Source: Glossina fuscipes (Eukaryota; Arthropoda; Insecta; Diptera; Glossinidae). From it: DNA of 64,000 nt. The notes beneath the pieces are model-generated. The model did not search any database. It had not been told where the DNA came from and saw only the letters and a program-made list of their open reading frames with translations. Below are positions 35,159-48,089 of the stretch, piece after piece. The stretch spans positions 4,533,067 to 4,597,066 of the forward strand of contig NW_023998431.1 of NCBI RefSeq assembly GCF_014805625.2. The letters are read 5' to 3'. A program made the translations under genes and the position numbers. Positions within the stretch are counted from its first letter, which is position 1. Every line of letters starts with the position of its first letter.

Positions 35159-38100
35159 AATACATATACATTGTAGTTATGAATTATGTACCACATGCCG
35201 CGTTTCTATATAAGTTTTAACATGAAATTTTTAATTGACATGAAAAGCACTTTAATTGTTAAATTAATTAGTTAACGTTTAAACGAATTACTTCTCGGTG
35301 ACAATTCATGCGTTCAAAATGTTGATAATAAAGTTTATACCTTTAAATTATAATTAAATTTATTACAGGAGAAGCCAATTAGATGGTATGACCCTCGAGA
35401 GTTCTGCGTACAATGTTTAATTTTCATGAATATTTCTGAAAAATTATGATGCGGCCTTTACGCACAACGCTCTTTTGAAAGGAGTTTTTGCTGATATTCT
35501 TTAGAAGAGACTTAAGGATAAGTCGAACGTCCTAAAATTCATAAGCGAGTTATAAACGTGTAAGAAGAAGATTTGTTAACCCGTGCAAGGCAAACGCTAT
35601 AATGCGAAAGTGAGAAATTGTACACAATCTTCATTAATAGGTTGCTTGGAGAGATTGGTAAATGAGTGATAAAACCATATATTGGATGACCATTTGTCAC
35701 TCTATCGCTGTCATACGAAAGTATTCTTAGAACTCAGCAAGAAGGTCGTATAGTTGATACCCGACAAAGGCTATGCAAAAAGCTTGTTATTATATGCAGA
35801 GGTGCAGCTTACAATGGGCATTGCCTACAGCTGGTTACATTAAATCGGACTGCCGATTGCAAGTAGTTCGAATTGATGAATGGAAGGGAAATTGTATTCC
35901 ACTAAGCAGCGCTAGATTACCCGTTCCCCTGTTGTCAATTCGCTTTAAAAAGAGCCTTTTCGAACTTTTCGTATTTAGATTATGGTTTGTTTAGCTAAGG
36001 AGAAATGGTAAAAAATATGCTCGAATACGACAGCACGTTTCGTTAATTAAAGAGGTTTTTTGTTTCGAAATATTTAATATTTTAAATTTGCGGTACGAAT
36101 TTATACGTAAAGGATAGAGTCGTTCCTCGATGGAAGAGCAATTTACATGTTGATGCAACCCGCAAAGGCAATATTTGATGTCCTCAAAAATCTGAAGCAG
36201 TGCAAAAGCCAGATTATTTTCAATTCAAATAAATGGACTATCATATGAGTACAAATTATGGCGATGCTGTCATAGCATCTCATATTCGACCAATTCAAGC
36301 GCTTACTTACCAAAATGCAATAATATTGTCATTCATTTCATAATGCAATTATATTCAGTAATGTCTGTCCGTTTGTCTTCTCGCCTGCAATGCTAATTTA
36401 TTTCAACATTATTAAAATCCATGAAGTGCTAAATGCTGATTCATTTTCACCCACATTCTTCTAATACAAAGTCATTTCATATAAGTATGCTGCATATTTT
36501 ATCCAACTTTGATATCGATATTAGATACCGATAGGTTAAGCTTGTATATGCATACGCTATACATTGTATACATCGTGTACATGTTTTGAAAACAATTATT
36601 TGTGTTGACGTTAAGAGATTTTTCAAAGAATTTGTCATTTTCTTTTCTTTGCCTTTCTTTCCTCCTTTTCCGATAAAATCACTTTTCTAACATCGTTTTA
36701 AAAATTTAACCTTAATCGGCTTTAAATGCTGAACAGATATTTCAATAAGTCCGAGTTACGCAATTTAATCATATGCACGCACATGCATCCGCATGTAGAA
36801 CTCCCGTATATGCATAGATGCGAAAACATGCTTGGAAATGCTCTCATTAAATTGTCTCTTTGTAGGACAATAGAAGAAGATTTTTATGTGATGTCACAAA
36901 CACAATATCATTATAATTTTATCCTCTTAACTGGTGCTTTTATTATATAACATGCATAACACATAAGCATTAAGATAAACTTAAAATTATATTCATGTAG
37001 GTATGCGCATATATGCGCTCTTGAATTGGCACACGCTTGTAATACAAAGCAACAAACTGTGAATTAATTAAAATTTAAATTAAATGCATTTGTTTATGAT
37101 AACTAAGAAAAAACTAAAAATAATAGGTGGTTTTTTTTTTTTATATTAAATTCGGCATTTAACTATTGTTCTTCTTTTTCTTCTTCTTTCTCTTCTTCTT
37201 ATTAAAATGATAAATAAATGAAAAAGTTATACGCACGACCACTAATCAGCTACACTCGTAGATTATTTTAAACTTTAATTTAATGCACTTTATACCTTTG
37301 GCGTTGAATCACTATCATCCATGAGTCGAACTTTAATATATATCACTTATTTCTCTGTAAATTAACTAACGTTCGGACGAACCGAATATGCGATACGAAT
37401 ATATTTCATTAACATTGCCTTCAAATTGCCTTTTCACTTCATTTTGTTTCTAATTCTTTCGCCCGGCATATTGCTTCGAAGGCCGTGAATTCGATCATTG
37501 GTTTTAAATGCCCGATCAGAGCGACGTAAATGCAATTGTGATTAATTGCTACGGGCAAATCCCGTTCCCGCAAATGGTCTGCTGCCTGTATGAAACTTCT
37601 TTCTTCTCCTTTTTCAAATTTTATCCTTTTTCTCTGCTTCGTACCTTTATAATTAGTATAGAAAATGAGAAGAACTATATTCGGAAAGGAAGAACTCAGG
37701 CGAAGAGGAGTGAAAAGAAGGTTGACAGAAAATATATATATATATATAATATGTATTCTGGGAAAGAAAAATAATGATATACAACGCGAGTTTTTTTCAT
37801 ATGTTCTATGTAAGGATTTTTTTGCTATCATTAGAAAGCCTTTGAAAAAAGTCACTAATCACTTTCGCTGCGAGAGTTTCCTCGCTTTACCTGCTTTTCT
37901 CTGCTATTTATACGAGAAAATTATAAGGCGTGTATGTCGCTTCAAAAACTTTCATATTACCCATCGTGTTGTTTAAATAAAACACCTAGAAGCCTAGTAT
38001 TTTCAAAAGATATTCAATTGCTCGCTTGCCGGGATGATTTCAGCGACATTAAATTAAGTATTTGTACCGAAATTAAAAAAAAATTTAATATCTATATTTT

Positions 38101-38672
38101 AGAAAGGCTTTAAATATCAAAATTTCAGCTGAAAAAAGGAAACTAATAAGAGGCAAACTTATAACAAGGCGTCCTGTTCTTTGCTGATTACCGATCAAGT
38201 TTAAGTCAATTTAATTGCGCCCAGTATCAACTTGCGATGGGTGGGAATGTACTGTTTAATGAAGTTTGCACATTTTGAATTTTTAATCCAATTTGGTTAT
38301 GTCTGTCGGTCCCTCCACTTACTATTGTTGCCCCTCTCTAATTTAAAAGAATTGGACTTTTCGTATATTTGCTATTAGTTAAGTGTTCCGAAAAAGCGAT
38401 ATGATGGACTGAGAAACATCTCCACAGTAGTTAAAAAATAATCTAAAAATGTCGCAAAATTCCCGCCTCTAATAAATTTTCATACTCTACATTATCGGGA
38501 AGTAAAGTTTGAACGGATTTATGTACCACCCAACCGAACTTAATATAGATGTACTTTTTATTATACCAATCAAATAGGCATCATTTTTTATCTGCCTACC
38601 ATCCGGTGTCTATCCATGTTATTTGTTCAACTTACAGATTTTTTTTTTCTGGTCCGGAACAAGTGAAGAAAT
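33226..38672. other. Long noncoding stretch, no gene seen
   Basis: No supported coding or mobile feature. Simple sequence includes A-runs near 34094-34120, a (TA)n at 34337-34358, T-runs near 34735-34760, a (CA)n-(TA)n tract (35095-35158) and a CTT-rich tract (37167-37200). The 138-codon minus frame at 37439-37855 and the plus frames opposite it lack motifs. The stretch 35380-36200 is a little richer in GC but unrecognised. Confidence 0.5.
35095..35158. repeat. (CA)n-(TA)n compound microsatellite
   Basis: Two (CA)n blocks separated by CATACATA, followed by about nine TA units. Confidence 0.9.
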
Positions 38673-39398
38673 ACAAGTAAGAAAATTATATTAGGTCCTG
38701 ACCGAATCTTTTATATCCATTACCTTTATTCTAAAAAGGACAAAAAAAGTAGAGGCAGACGCGGCCGATTTCATATATTTTCAAAATAAAAGTGTTTGTC
38801 ACATAGGCGTTGTAGGCGTGTCCTTTGAAAAGTTTTCGTCACTTCATTTTAGCTAACGGGAGTGTGTTCATCAAACATACTACACAGTTGGGCAGACAGA
38901 TAGGTAGACAGACGAACATGCTTCGATGTATTCCAAATTTGAAACTGGGCAAGAACTTATATACTTATGGGGTTTTTGCGTATTGCAAGGGTATTGAAAA
39001 AAAATTGGTTACGATAAACTATTATATTGGGTCTGCATGATCAATTTTTTTCATTTTTCTACAAGTATTACAGCCTCGCCCATAGAATATGCGTTCAAAC
39101 TTTTGGACATTTATCAGTTTATGAGTAATGAGCAGAAGACCTACTTTTTAAATGCTATTGAAAAGCAGAGGTGTTCTGACTTTAGGCAATACTGTAGGAG
39201 TGTTCTTCGAACTGTTTGGTCCATTTGGAATACCAATCATTTTTGCGACCAGGAGAATGTTTACAACAAACATTACACAAACGGACAGACGGGCATTTTT
39301 AGATCGATTTCGAATTTGATGTTGATCAAGAATATCAATACTTGGTGCGCACGTTTTGAGAGAATTAATATATACCCCTCATCCTGCGGTGATGGGCA
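38673..39398 (-). mobile_element. Family A element, copy A7, full-length dimer
   Basis: About 726 bp with both ends. On the plus strand the left end reads ACAAGTAAGAAAATTATATT, then the hairpin GGTCCTGACC, then CTTTTATATCCATTACC; the right end reads TATACCCCTCATCCTGCGGT followed by GATGGGC. Module 1 (38810-38995) and module 2 (39185-39360) repeat the order GTAGG(C/A)GTGT, GAGAATGTT-like, ACAGACGG-like, AATTTGAAACTGG/AATTTGATGTTGA. This is the best copy for defining the family. The 88-codon and shorter frames across it are not conserved between copies. Confidence 0.8.
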
Positions 39399-39544
39399 AA
39401 TTGCATTTTTCCAAACATCACAGCAGAAACAATTTCGATCGGATAGGCAACGTTTTGAACCCCCTCCCAAACAATCCCTTCTATGAAATTTTATCTCTTT
39501 ATAGCAAAAAGTGTAGAAAATTGATTTTGTTGACATAAAACTTG

Positions 39545-39860
39545 GATATAATAAATTTTGCTCATGTTGATCTATTTTTTGTATCCTATGTTATGTAAGA
39601 TTTTTTAGGAAAATTAAGCCGTTATATGGCAAAAAATTTTTCATATTTTATAATGAAAATTGGTCCATAAAAGTAACTTAACATAGAAATTTCTCGCAAC
39701 AAATTTGTTTTCTGCACCGGATGCCATAGAAGGGCTTGCATGAAAAACATGAGCTTACATGGAAACAAGATAAAATTTTTGTATTTTATCAAGAAAATAT
39801 TTAAAGAATTGTGTTAGATAAAATGACGTAGGGTATTCAATTGTCGACCTTGCTAAAATC
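39545..39860 (+). mobile_element. Family B 3' part, copy B8
   Basis: Motif order matches 29920-30225, ending in 'aaaatgacgtagggtattcaattgtcgacc'. The dyad GTCGAC and the GGGTATT motif mark the right end of family B. The left half is missing. Confidence 0.5.
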
Positions 39861-41147
39861 TTTGATAAAAAAGAGTCACAATAACTATTATTGCGATGTT
39901 TGTATAATTGTTTGGCATAAGGTGTATACAGCTCTGAAATGATTGCAGTTTTCTTACAGAATCATTTTTTGTTTTTGCTTTAGCAAAGGCTTTGTATGCA
40001 ATTCATGTATTTATTCATTTATTTATAGTAAATGGCAGCGCTCATTATACTCATACAAGGCCTATCCTTTATTTTAGACAAACTATAAAAAATGATATGA
40101 AATAGTTTTTGTAGCTTATTTATTTTCATATTTTGTTCGCCTTTTGTATACAACAGACACTTTATAGCCGGTATTAGCACATAAGCACGTCATTCACTCA
40201 TTCATTCAGTTAGTCAGTCAGTCAGTCAGTCAGTCACTCAGTCAGTCAGTTAGCAGTCTGTTCCATATTCCATGCTCGCTTATAGTGCAGAATACAATAA
40301 TTACAGTTTTTTGTTTTTGCTTTTCCTTCTTTTATTTAAATTTATTATTATTATTTTTTTATAAGGCACGCAAAAAAGCAACACGAAAATACAAATTGGT
40401 TGTGCGGAGAGAAAAACAAATGAAATATTTTACAAAGTATTTCATGTTATTTCCATTTCTTTATACATTATTGGTACTGTGCAAAATTCGCTCAATCCGT
40501 TTGGGTGCAGTTCGCGAGTGGCGGGTGTAATAACATCATTTAAATATATTTGAAGTAAGATTGTGAAAAACATATTTATAATAAATATTTACTTAATTAT
40601 CTAAAAATATTCTTTTTAATGTAATTGAGTGTGTGTACGTTCGCGCGCTTGTGTGTGTGTGCATTTGTGTGTTTGTACATGTACGTATGTATGTATATAT
40701 GTATGTATATATGGTCGCGTATGTGGCACGTGTATCTCTATATGTCTCTCAGTTAGTTGGGTCATAAATTATGTAACTTTATTAACGATTTATTCCATAT
40801 ATTTTTTTAAAATATATATAAGTGTGAGCGTATGCCTACACATGCCTATCAGAGTACACAGCAGTAAACGTTAAAATATTTTTCAATTTAAAATATAATA
40901 GCTACTATAAAAGTTATTTGTTCCAATTTCATTTATCGTATATTAAATGTATTATTAATGATATACTGATTTAAAATTTTGTGTTATAAACCAAGCAAAG
41001 AGCAAATTAATCCTCGTGTTTACGATTTAATGGATAACAGTTCACATCATTTTTGTAATAAAAAATTTACCTTAAATGCCCGCATTCAGAATAGTGGAGA
41101 GATCCAGCTTTCGTTTATTTTAATTTAATGAAAAATTAAAATCATTG
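39861..41147. other. Noncoding stretch with simple repeats
   Basis: Contains a (TCAG)n tract at 40207-40254 and a GT/TATG-rich tract at 40628-40715. The plus frame at 40285-40530 has no recognised motif, and no exon signals flank it. Confidence 0.5.
40207..40254. repeat. (TCAG)n tetranucleotide microsatellite
   Basis: About eleven TCAG units with TCAC and TTAG interruptions. Confidence 0.9.
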
Positions 41148-41660
41148 TAATCGGGCAAGGCCGACCATCAAATACCCTATACGTATTCGCCTAGTACAAT
41201 TATTTTCTCGTTTCAGTAATACGATACCAAAAATTACACATTATTTTCATAGAAAGACTTCATGAAAAGTCCGCTTATTGGAGGATGTCCAGAACATCAC
41301 ATGACGTAATCCAAAGCTAACAAACTTTGTTTACTTTCCAGAAATATTATTATTTTTTAGTTCGCATTGAAGGAAATTAGAAAAGTATACTTTCTCTACA
41401 TAGGATTTGCTTTTCATGTGAAACCTTAGGTATTTTAGAATCTAAAAAATAGACCTAGACGATCCAAATTCGACCCAGGTGATTCAAATTTGGTCCAATT
41501 CATCTTTATATTAATTTATACAAACATACGTGTCTTGCAACCGTTTTCTGAATCGATCGGTATAATAAAAACGGGGGGTCTATTTTCGGTGTTTTATATG
41601 TCCGCACAATCTTAATGTACCCTGTACTATATACAGGTAGCGTAGGCTATAAAAAGTATA
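41148..41660 (-). mobile_element. Family B element, copy B9, both ends
   Basis: On the plus strand the left end is ATCGGGCAAGGCCGACCATC followed by AAATACCCTATACG. The GGCC dyad and the TACCC motif form the terminal hairpin and subterminal repeat of the element's 3' end. The right end is GTACCCTGTACTATATACAG then GTAGCGTAGGCTATA, the TATA(C)CCTG-type start read backwards. The interior has 'cgatccaaattcgaccc' blocks in tandem. No protein is encoded. Confidence 0.6.
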
Positions 41661-41708
41661 TGATTTTTCATTAGCGAAACTGCTTGCGAAACTCCATTTT
41701 CTAAAATA

Positions 41709-41752
41709 CTCTCTCTCTCTCTCTCTCTATCTCTCTCTGTCTGTGTCTCTCT
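41709..41752. repeat. (CT)n microsatellite
   Basis: CTCTCT run with TATCT and GTCTGTGT interruptions. Confidence 0.9.
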
Positions 41753-43036
41753 TGTAATCATATACCGAAGAAATTTAATGATTTCAAGTTGTTACGAAAA
41801 AAAGTGCAGCACTATATCGCGGCGGCGGTAATTAAGGACTTAAAGCTCGATCTAAACTACTCAGCATAAGCTGTGAACAGACAGTAAATTTCTTTTTCTA
41901 TTCTTTTTTGTAATTACTTTTCATGTAAATTTCTTATCACTGTCGTGAGCAAACATTAATTGTTACGCTCAGCAATACCTTCTTCAGTATTGCTGTTCTT
42001 ATCGACGCACAAGTACATTTTTTTGCAAAGCCATTTATTTGTTCACCACCACTGAATACCCTGTAAGCCTTGTTGAAACCTACGTTGTTCCATGATTAAA
42101 GGTAAATTTTCACATATTGAAATCTCATAAGCAACAAATTGAAAGAAATATTATTACGTAACTTAAAAATGAAAAAGTATCGCTCTTTTGAAAAGAAGCC
42201 ACTTCAAGGTTACATTTAATGGCATCGGAAGTTGAAATTTAGAAACCCTATGTGCATATGCATCAGTTTGTTCAAGGAAATTTCGATAGTTTTCCCCCAA
42301 CACTGTTCGCTATAATCGCTATAATTTGTGGTCCGCGATCAAGAGTAGAATGTAACTTTCGCTAGTCTTTTTTGCAATTAATTCGTATCAATATAAGAAC
42401 TTCTACGGCGCTCGAAGCAAGCGTAAGAGATCGATGGGATATGGTGAATGTGCAAATAATCTTTGAATAAGTTTCATAATCCTTCGGGAAACTTCAGTGC
42501 CGTCTGAAGATAATAGCTCGTCATACACACGCTCCTTGTACGCTCCTTTTCGGGAGTCAATATGAAATTGTTCGCAGACTGTGTTACGTACTCGTCGTTT
42601 CCACCGTATGCGATTTTAAACATTATTCGTTACATCATTCACATTTCGTAGCTTATGAACCAATTCGAAAATAGTTTGACTCGGTATAATTTCAGCAAAG
42701 TTTCGGAGAGAGAAGGAGAGAAACGAATGGACCGAAAGGCAAAGCTCATCGCTCCCAAATTTATCAAGAACGGGAATAGCTTGGAAGATTTGTGAAACTC
42801 GCTTGTTTTAGTGATGTTGGATTTCACAAAATACCTACTGATTATTAATACTAACTAAGCGAAACTTGTCTTGTTTTGCTACCCAATAGCAAAAGTTAAA
42901 ACAAAGATCTGCAGTATTGGCTAGACTATAAAACTTTATCTACCAAGCTGCTTATGTGTAGAAGCCGTATCAATGCCAGGTGAAACGTGCTCGGCACATA
43001 ATAATAAATTTAATAATTTTGAATAATGAAAAAATT
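41753..43036. other. Noncoding stretch
   Basis: No gene recognised. The part 42390-42830 is slightly GC-richer and has a 62-codon minus frame with no motif. I tested it mentally against transposase and RT signatures without a match. Confidence 0.45.
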
Positions 43037-43300
43037 TGTTTTTTCTACCCCACATCACTTGTGGTCCAATTTTGTGTAGATATATGCAATACCTAGAAGA
43101 ACTTGAGATATACTCATCTCTTATTATACTGATCGATTTAGAGCACCTTTCCGTCCGTCGGAAGCCTATCCATCCATCTGTTCATTTTGCTTTCTTTCAT
43201 GCAACCTACAAACTCGATACACTGACGTGTGTTGGTTCAAGGATCGGTCACTTTTTTGATCAATACCCCTAGAAGGTCTTATTTTAAAAAGTCGTTTAAT
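43037..43300 (+). mobile_element. Family B 5' part, copy B4
   Basis: Has 'taccccacatcacttgtggtcc' near its start, 'atatgcaatacctagaagaacttgagat', 'ctgatcgatttagagc', 'ctttccgtccgtcgg', and 'aaggatcggtcac...attttaaaaagtcg'. This is the family B order also seen at 31873-32212. Confidence 0.5.
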
Positions 43301-45106
43301 GAATACCCACATTAAGTGTATTGTTTAATGGTATTTTTTTTTTTAAATAACATTTGAAATTTTTGGTCATATTTTTACTCCGATGGCAATTATTAAAAAT
43401 GATCGCAAAATTGTTAAAAAAAATTAAATTATTTTATTTAATTTTTAATACCGTTTTCTTTTTGTGTCTTGCTTATCTTAATTAATTACGCTTAATGAGA
43501 TTTTTATGTAAATAGGATCTAATATAGTAGCGGCATCGTTTGAATTATCCCTCACCACTAAATTCATAATTGGCAATTCGCACTACCACTCGTATATATT
43601 TTGCGGTGTAGTGATAAGAGAACTTTATTTTTGTATTTTAAAAGAACTGATTCGCTTCAAGCAAATTGTTAGTGCGTGTGTAACTGCAAACAAAAAAAAA
43701 AAAAAAAACGAAAACATTAATTACGTACATCAATAAACGCACTCGTTAAACTAGAAATAATATATATTTTTAGTGTGATAATTATTTGAGCTTAAAAACT
43801 GAATGGAAATTTGCATTGCTTGTTACTCAATCGAGAATATTTTTCTGTAATGAAAAGGCAAAAAAGCAATTATTTCAATTTGCAAATAAATATCTTCAAT
43901 AACATCGGGGAAGGCTAATTAATTATGGAAATAATGAAGTGTTTCTGCGAAGGAATATTTGTGATTTAAAAATTTTATTTAAAGGTAACTAATTATAACT
44001 TAAGCTTAACATTATTTCAAAAATGGTCAGTTGTTGATATCATAAAGAATTGGAAAAGTTAATAGATGCTTTTCATTCCTTGACTGGGTTTCCCAGCAGA
44101 GCTTTTTTTTTTTTTTTTCTTTTTTTGACTATCATTTGTATTTTTCTACAGCTTCAAAATGATTTAAGGATTGCTTTGTGGAGCTATGTTCGTGGCCATC
44201 CGTTCGTCTGATAGCGACATTTCCCATTACCAGAATGTCTGGACTGCGATGAATTTTTCTTCGAAACACGAGCAGTGTACTTAACATATTCTCCCTGATG
44301 AGACATCAGACTTCATTATGGATATGGAGTTGAAGTCAAAGGTATTCTTATTCGCCGTCGATTTTAAGTGGTTGGCCAAGTCGCGTTCATGATGTTTTTT
44401 TTTTAATTTATTCAACACTTACAAGAAACTATCCTGTTTACATTTTGGCGCATTATCCCAAAGCTTAAAGTAGTGTAGCTTAAAATAGAGAAGTCGCCCA
44501 TTTATTCACATCACATGATGCTATTCTGGATCAGTAAAATGGTACAACATCACATTCACGAAGTAGTTCGTAATGATTACGTCCACCAGCGACTGGTTGA
44601 AGATATCGTCGACTTGTCAAAATGTTTCCAATTTTCAAGAGGAAATTTCAAAAATCCCACGCGTTCTATCAATATCAATTATAGTCAGCATCGATCTAGG
44701 CATATCCGTCTGTGTGTTGGTCCCTAATCGCACTAGCTGCGCTATCAGTTACAAATTGCCAAATTTCTTGCTCGTAGGTAGGAATTCAAAATGGGCTGAA
44801 TCGGTAGAAGGACACATTTAGGACACAGCTAGAGAGTATGAACCCCTTCATTTTCTTTCAAAACCAAGAATTTATTTCAAATTTTTAACCCATGTGCAAT
44901 GCGAAGCACTTTTTTTATTGCTCGCTGTGTTTGCGAGCGTTCGAATTTTTAGTCTATCGTAATTCAAAATCGTTTCGGTGGCAAAGAGACTTTTTAAATG
45001 AGAGGTCTATTCAAATAACTATAACATACCTTAGGCAGTGGTACTATCTTTAACTTGGGGCGGCGGATTTGCAATGTAGTTCCATTGTACATTACTTTTA
45101 TTTTTA
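43301..45106. other. Noncoding stretch with possible repeat fragments
   Basis: A-run at 43691-43707 and T-run at 44104-44119. The part 44690-44830 ('catatccgtctgtgtgttgg', 'aatgggctgaatcggtagaagg') looks like an eroded family A interior in plus orientation. Otherwise nothing was recognised. Confidence 0.45.
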
Positions 45107-45272
45107 CTATTATTATTATTATTAATTTAGCCGGAGAAGTAAGTTCTAAGACTGAAGTCTTAAAGCACTAGTATTAAGGCTTGAAAACTCTACCGCACTT
45201 GAGATTTGAACCTAAGACCACTGCGTTGTTAATCGATATTCTTCACATGCTTGGCCACTACTTTCGCATATC
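45107..45272 (-). mobile_element. tRNA-headed SINE, copy 1
   Basis: On the minus strand a degenerate pol III promoter head (TAGTGGCCAAGC for the A box, AGGTTCAAATCTC for the B box) is followed by a short body, the 3' module CTAGTGCTTTAAGACTTCAG / TCTTAGAACTTACTTC, and a (TAA)n tail at 45107-45125. The element has no coding capacity. Its transcript would use pol III and the machinery of a partner LINE. The 3' module matches the end of the LINE at 19643-19718 and 23380-23461. Confidence 0.72.
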
Positions 45273-45339
45273 ATGGTATAACTTGAGATAGGAATCAATG
45301 AAAAACAAAGTAAAAACACGAATTGATACAACGCAGGTC

Positions 45340-45445
45340 TATTTTTTGAACTCCAACGTGCATAAGGGTTTTAATCAAAAAGAGGAAGAGATCCTATATT
45401 TTATGATGAAAATTGTTTGTCACTACATTAACTGTAGGGTATTGG
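45340..45445 (+). mobile_element. Family B 3' fragment
   Basis: Resembles 39700-39860 ('ggtctattttttgaactcc', 'cataagggtttt', 'ttatgatgaaaatt', closing 'actgtagggtattggg'). Short and eroded. Confidence 0.35.
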
Positions 45446-46089
45446 GACTATGTAGGTATGTTTTTTAGGCCGCACCATATATAGGCGGTCTCATAAAAGC
45501 AAGTCCTTTTTCGACGTCGAAGTTCAATCTGTGGTTTGTTATCACGAAAAAGTAAAATTTTTGGCATGGGTTGCTGCACTGAATTTGAAACCACGTTAGT
45601 TGACGTTCTGAGTATCCTTTGATATAATAATGTATAATTCTTGGTGTATTATTTAGAACGTAAGTGAATGACAGGATTAGGTGAGGCTATAGCATGCTTA
45701 TATGTCTTATATATATAAACTTGTAAAACTTGGAAAGAATATCGAATATTGTAGCAGGCGCAGCTAGTGGCCGGCGTGTCCAGCTACTAGCTCTGCTAAA
45801 TTATGATTTTTTTCAATTTTCTCCGTCCATCATTCACTAGTGATCGTTGTTCATTAACGATCGAGTTTCAGCCCTTTTCTATATAATCTTTCTTACCCAA
45901 AATAATCCTTTATAAGGTAAAAAGTTTATAATACTTTGTGATAAAAGTTGTCCACAATAGTAATTTGCAGACCTAGTTTGTGTATCTCATGGCATCAAAG
46001 TTTAATTTTGAATATTTTCTAAGGGAAGTACGTGAAGAATAATAAGGTCTTTAAACCCTAAATCAATTTTGCTAAATTTATTCCACGCG

Positions 46090-46305
46090 ATTTCACATTT
46101 TGGACCGATGAGAAGTAGGCATTTATATGAAGAGAAGATATAATTTTTGATATTTAACCAAAGAGAAAAATGAATAATTGTATTAAATAAAGTATAGAAG
46201 GGTATTTAATAGTTGGAATTTTTTCGCTGTGAATTTTCACTTATGTTAAGGTAAAGTGATGGATGTAAAAGTTTCGATCACATTTGAACATCATTTTCTT
46301 ATTTC
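46090..46305 (+). mobile_element. Family B 3' fragment followed by family A right end
   Basis: The part 46090-46215 ends in 'agaagggtatttaatagttgg', like the right end of family B. The part 46238-46305 reads 'aggtaaagtgatggatgtaaaag', then TTTCGATCACATTTGAA and 'catcattttcttatttc', the right repeat, hairpin and terminal motif of family A. The 132-codon plus frame starting at 46256 begins inside this fragment and has no motif. Confidence 0.45.
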
Positions 46306-47259
46306 TTATATGTTGGCTTGTGATTCTTCCGGCGGGATGTCATCAGTGAGATATAAAAATGAAGATTTTCTACAAATAAATGTAACTTACTCGTTGAATG
46401 CTGCGAATGTGAGTGACCACAAAACATTGAAAAATAGTGTCAATCATAAAAGAAACAATATTGGCTTACATGCTTTACAATCAATTCGTAACTCATTCGC
46501 CTGTGACAGAGAAAAGAAAGATAGAGAGGGAAAAATAGGGCGAGAGAAAGAAGGATTAATTATTTATTTAAAAGTCACCGCAAAAATCTGGCGAAATGTC
46601 TGCAAAAAGTTATTTAAGATGAATGCATATTTAAGCAAACATAATTTTAAGTGATTAAACGCCTTTAATATATGAAAAAGCACCCAATTTGCTTATTTGC
46701 AATTTGAAAGAGAAGAAAAAAACCAGCTGGTGTTCTATTTATATTCCTTCCATGGCATTGAATTATATAAAGAAATGTATACCGCAAATAAACTCACTTT
46801 GTGCACATACACAAACACATTTCAAGAGGCTGCTTATGTAAACAAAAAAAAAAAACAAAAAAAACAAAAACTTTATTATTCAATTTCATCTCAATGAAAT
46901 TAAATTTTGTAAGGGTTGCACAAGGATACAAATTTCTGAAAGAGTTTCCAATACAATAAAAGAACTTCAGAAAAAAAAACTAATATTAGATGTTGAGTAT
47001 TATAATAAGAAGTATTTTAAATTTATAATGCTTTCTTCATTGCGAGTAAAACACATTGCACTTAGGCTGACTTGTTAGTTGTAATGAAACTAACAATCTA
47101 ATCTATTTGAAGCCCTTAGATTTTGACCTACATATGACCGTTATCTGCGGTCAAGTAGATTTCATTATCACTTATACCACCATACTATTCACATTTAATT
47201 GTGTTTGTTGACTTTTAACAAAATCCTCTTCTATTGCCGATGAACATACCGTAACTTAA
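46306..47259. other. Noncoding stretch
   Basis: A-rich, with AAAAAC runs at 46844-46868. No gene motif in the frames. Confidence 0.45.
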
Positions 47260-47443
47260 TTTATTATTATTATTATTATTATTATTATAAATTTAGCCAG
47301 GGAATAAATTCTAAGACTAAAGTCTTAAAAGCACTAGCATCCAAGGCTTTCGGCTTTTATTAAAAACTTTACCGCACTTGAGGTTTGAACCCACGACTAT
47401 TGAGTTGCTAATCGAGACTCTTGCCTACTCGGCCACTCAGGCG
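47260..47443 (-). mobile_element. tRNA-headed SINE, copy 2 (best preserved)
   Basis: On the minus strand the head starts CGCCTGAGTGGCCGAGTAGG (A box TGGCCGAGTAGG). The B box GGGTTCAAACCTC follows about 40 bp later. Together these look like a class II (Ser/Leu-type) tRNA head. Then come a body of about 40 bp, the 3' module GCTAGTGCTTTTAAGACTTT / AGTCTTAGAATTTATTC, and an (ATA)n tail at about 47260-47290. The 3' module and tail closely resemble the LINE end at 23380-23461, so this LINE is the likely source of its reverse transcriptase. Confidence 0.8.
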
Positions 47444-48089
47444 GATAAAAATTTAATTTAAAAACTACAATGCAGAACATGTAAGAAAATATAATCGAAA
47501 AGTAAAAAGCCCAGCTGGACACTCTTCAATAGCAATCGAATCGACGACGAAAGACAACGTCTGTAGATAGCATTTTCGCCCAATTCCAGCAATTGGCTTT
47601 CATCGCTTCTTCTGCACTCGACTCTATCGCAACTATGGGCAGCATCACACAATAAGCTTAAATTTATGGCGATATTGTAGAAAATATTTATTGACATTTG
47701 CATATTCTACGTGGAGTTTAAAGAAAATTTTGAGTAAAGTCAAAAAGAATTGTGTGAATAAGCTGTGGGGTTTATCCCTATACTCAGTCACTGCTAAAGA
47801 TGAGCTTTTACGTGATTTCAAATGGCGTTTGCCGATTACAGAGAAATCATCAATAATTTCAGCATTGACTATCAAGTACTTCAAGATGTTTGCTTGCTAA
47901 ATAGTATGTAAAAGTAAACCATCATATTCCACGTATGCAAATTCGAATTCCGAATTTGCCCATAGAACGCTCTCGTTGTAAATGTACTTACCGTCAAACC
48001 ACGCCATTGGCGTCATTCTTTCTTGTTGACATCTGGCAAACATTTTCATCGCATAACGCTACAAATTTCATAAAGCAGCGTAGTTTGTT
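47444..48089. other. Noncoding stretch
   Basis: Frames on both strands here (47458-47900) overlap each other and lack motifs. No repeat copy was recognised. Confidence 0.4.

Noticed and set aside
37439..37855. 138-codon minus-strand frame with two overlapping plus frames
   Set aside because: Frames on both strands overlap, with no motif, no splice signals and AT-driven composition.
40207..40254. Short regularly spaced repeats as a CRISPR-like array
   Set aside because: It is a plain TCAG microsatellite without spacers in a eukaryotic setting.
42390..42830. GC-richer block with a 62-codon minus frame
   Set aside because: No motif on either strand and no splice-bounded structure. Left as unassigned.
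46256..46654. 132-codon plus-strand frame
   Set aside because: It begins in the right end of a family A fragment and continues in A-rich DNA. No recognisable domain.
47370..47443. Possible genuine tRNA gene on the minus strand
   Set aside because: The A and B boxes are good, but the acceptor arm cannot be closed and the segment continues into a SINE body and 3' tail shared with other copies.
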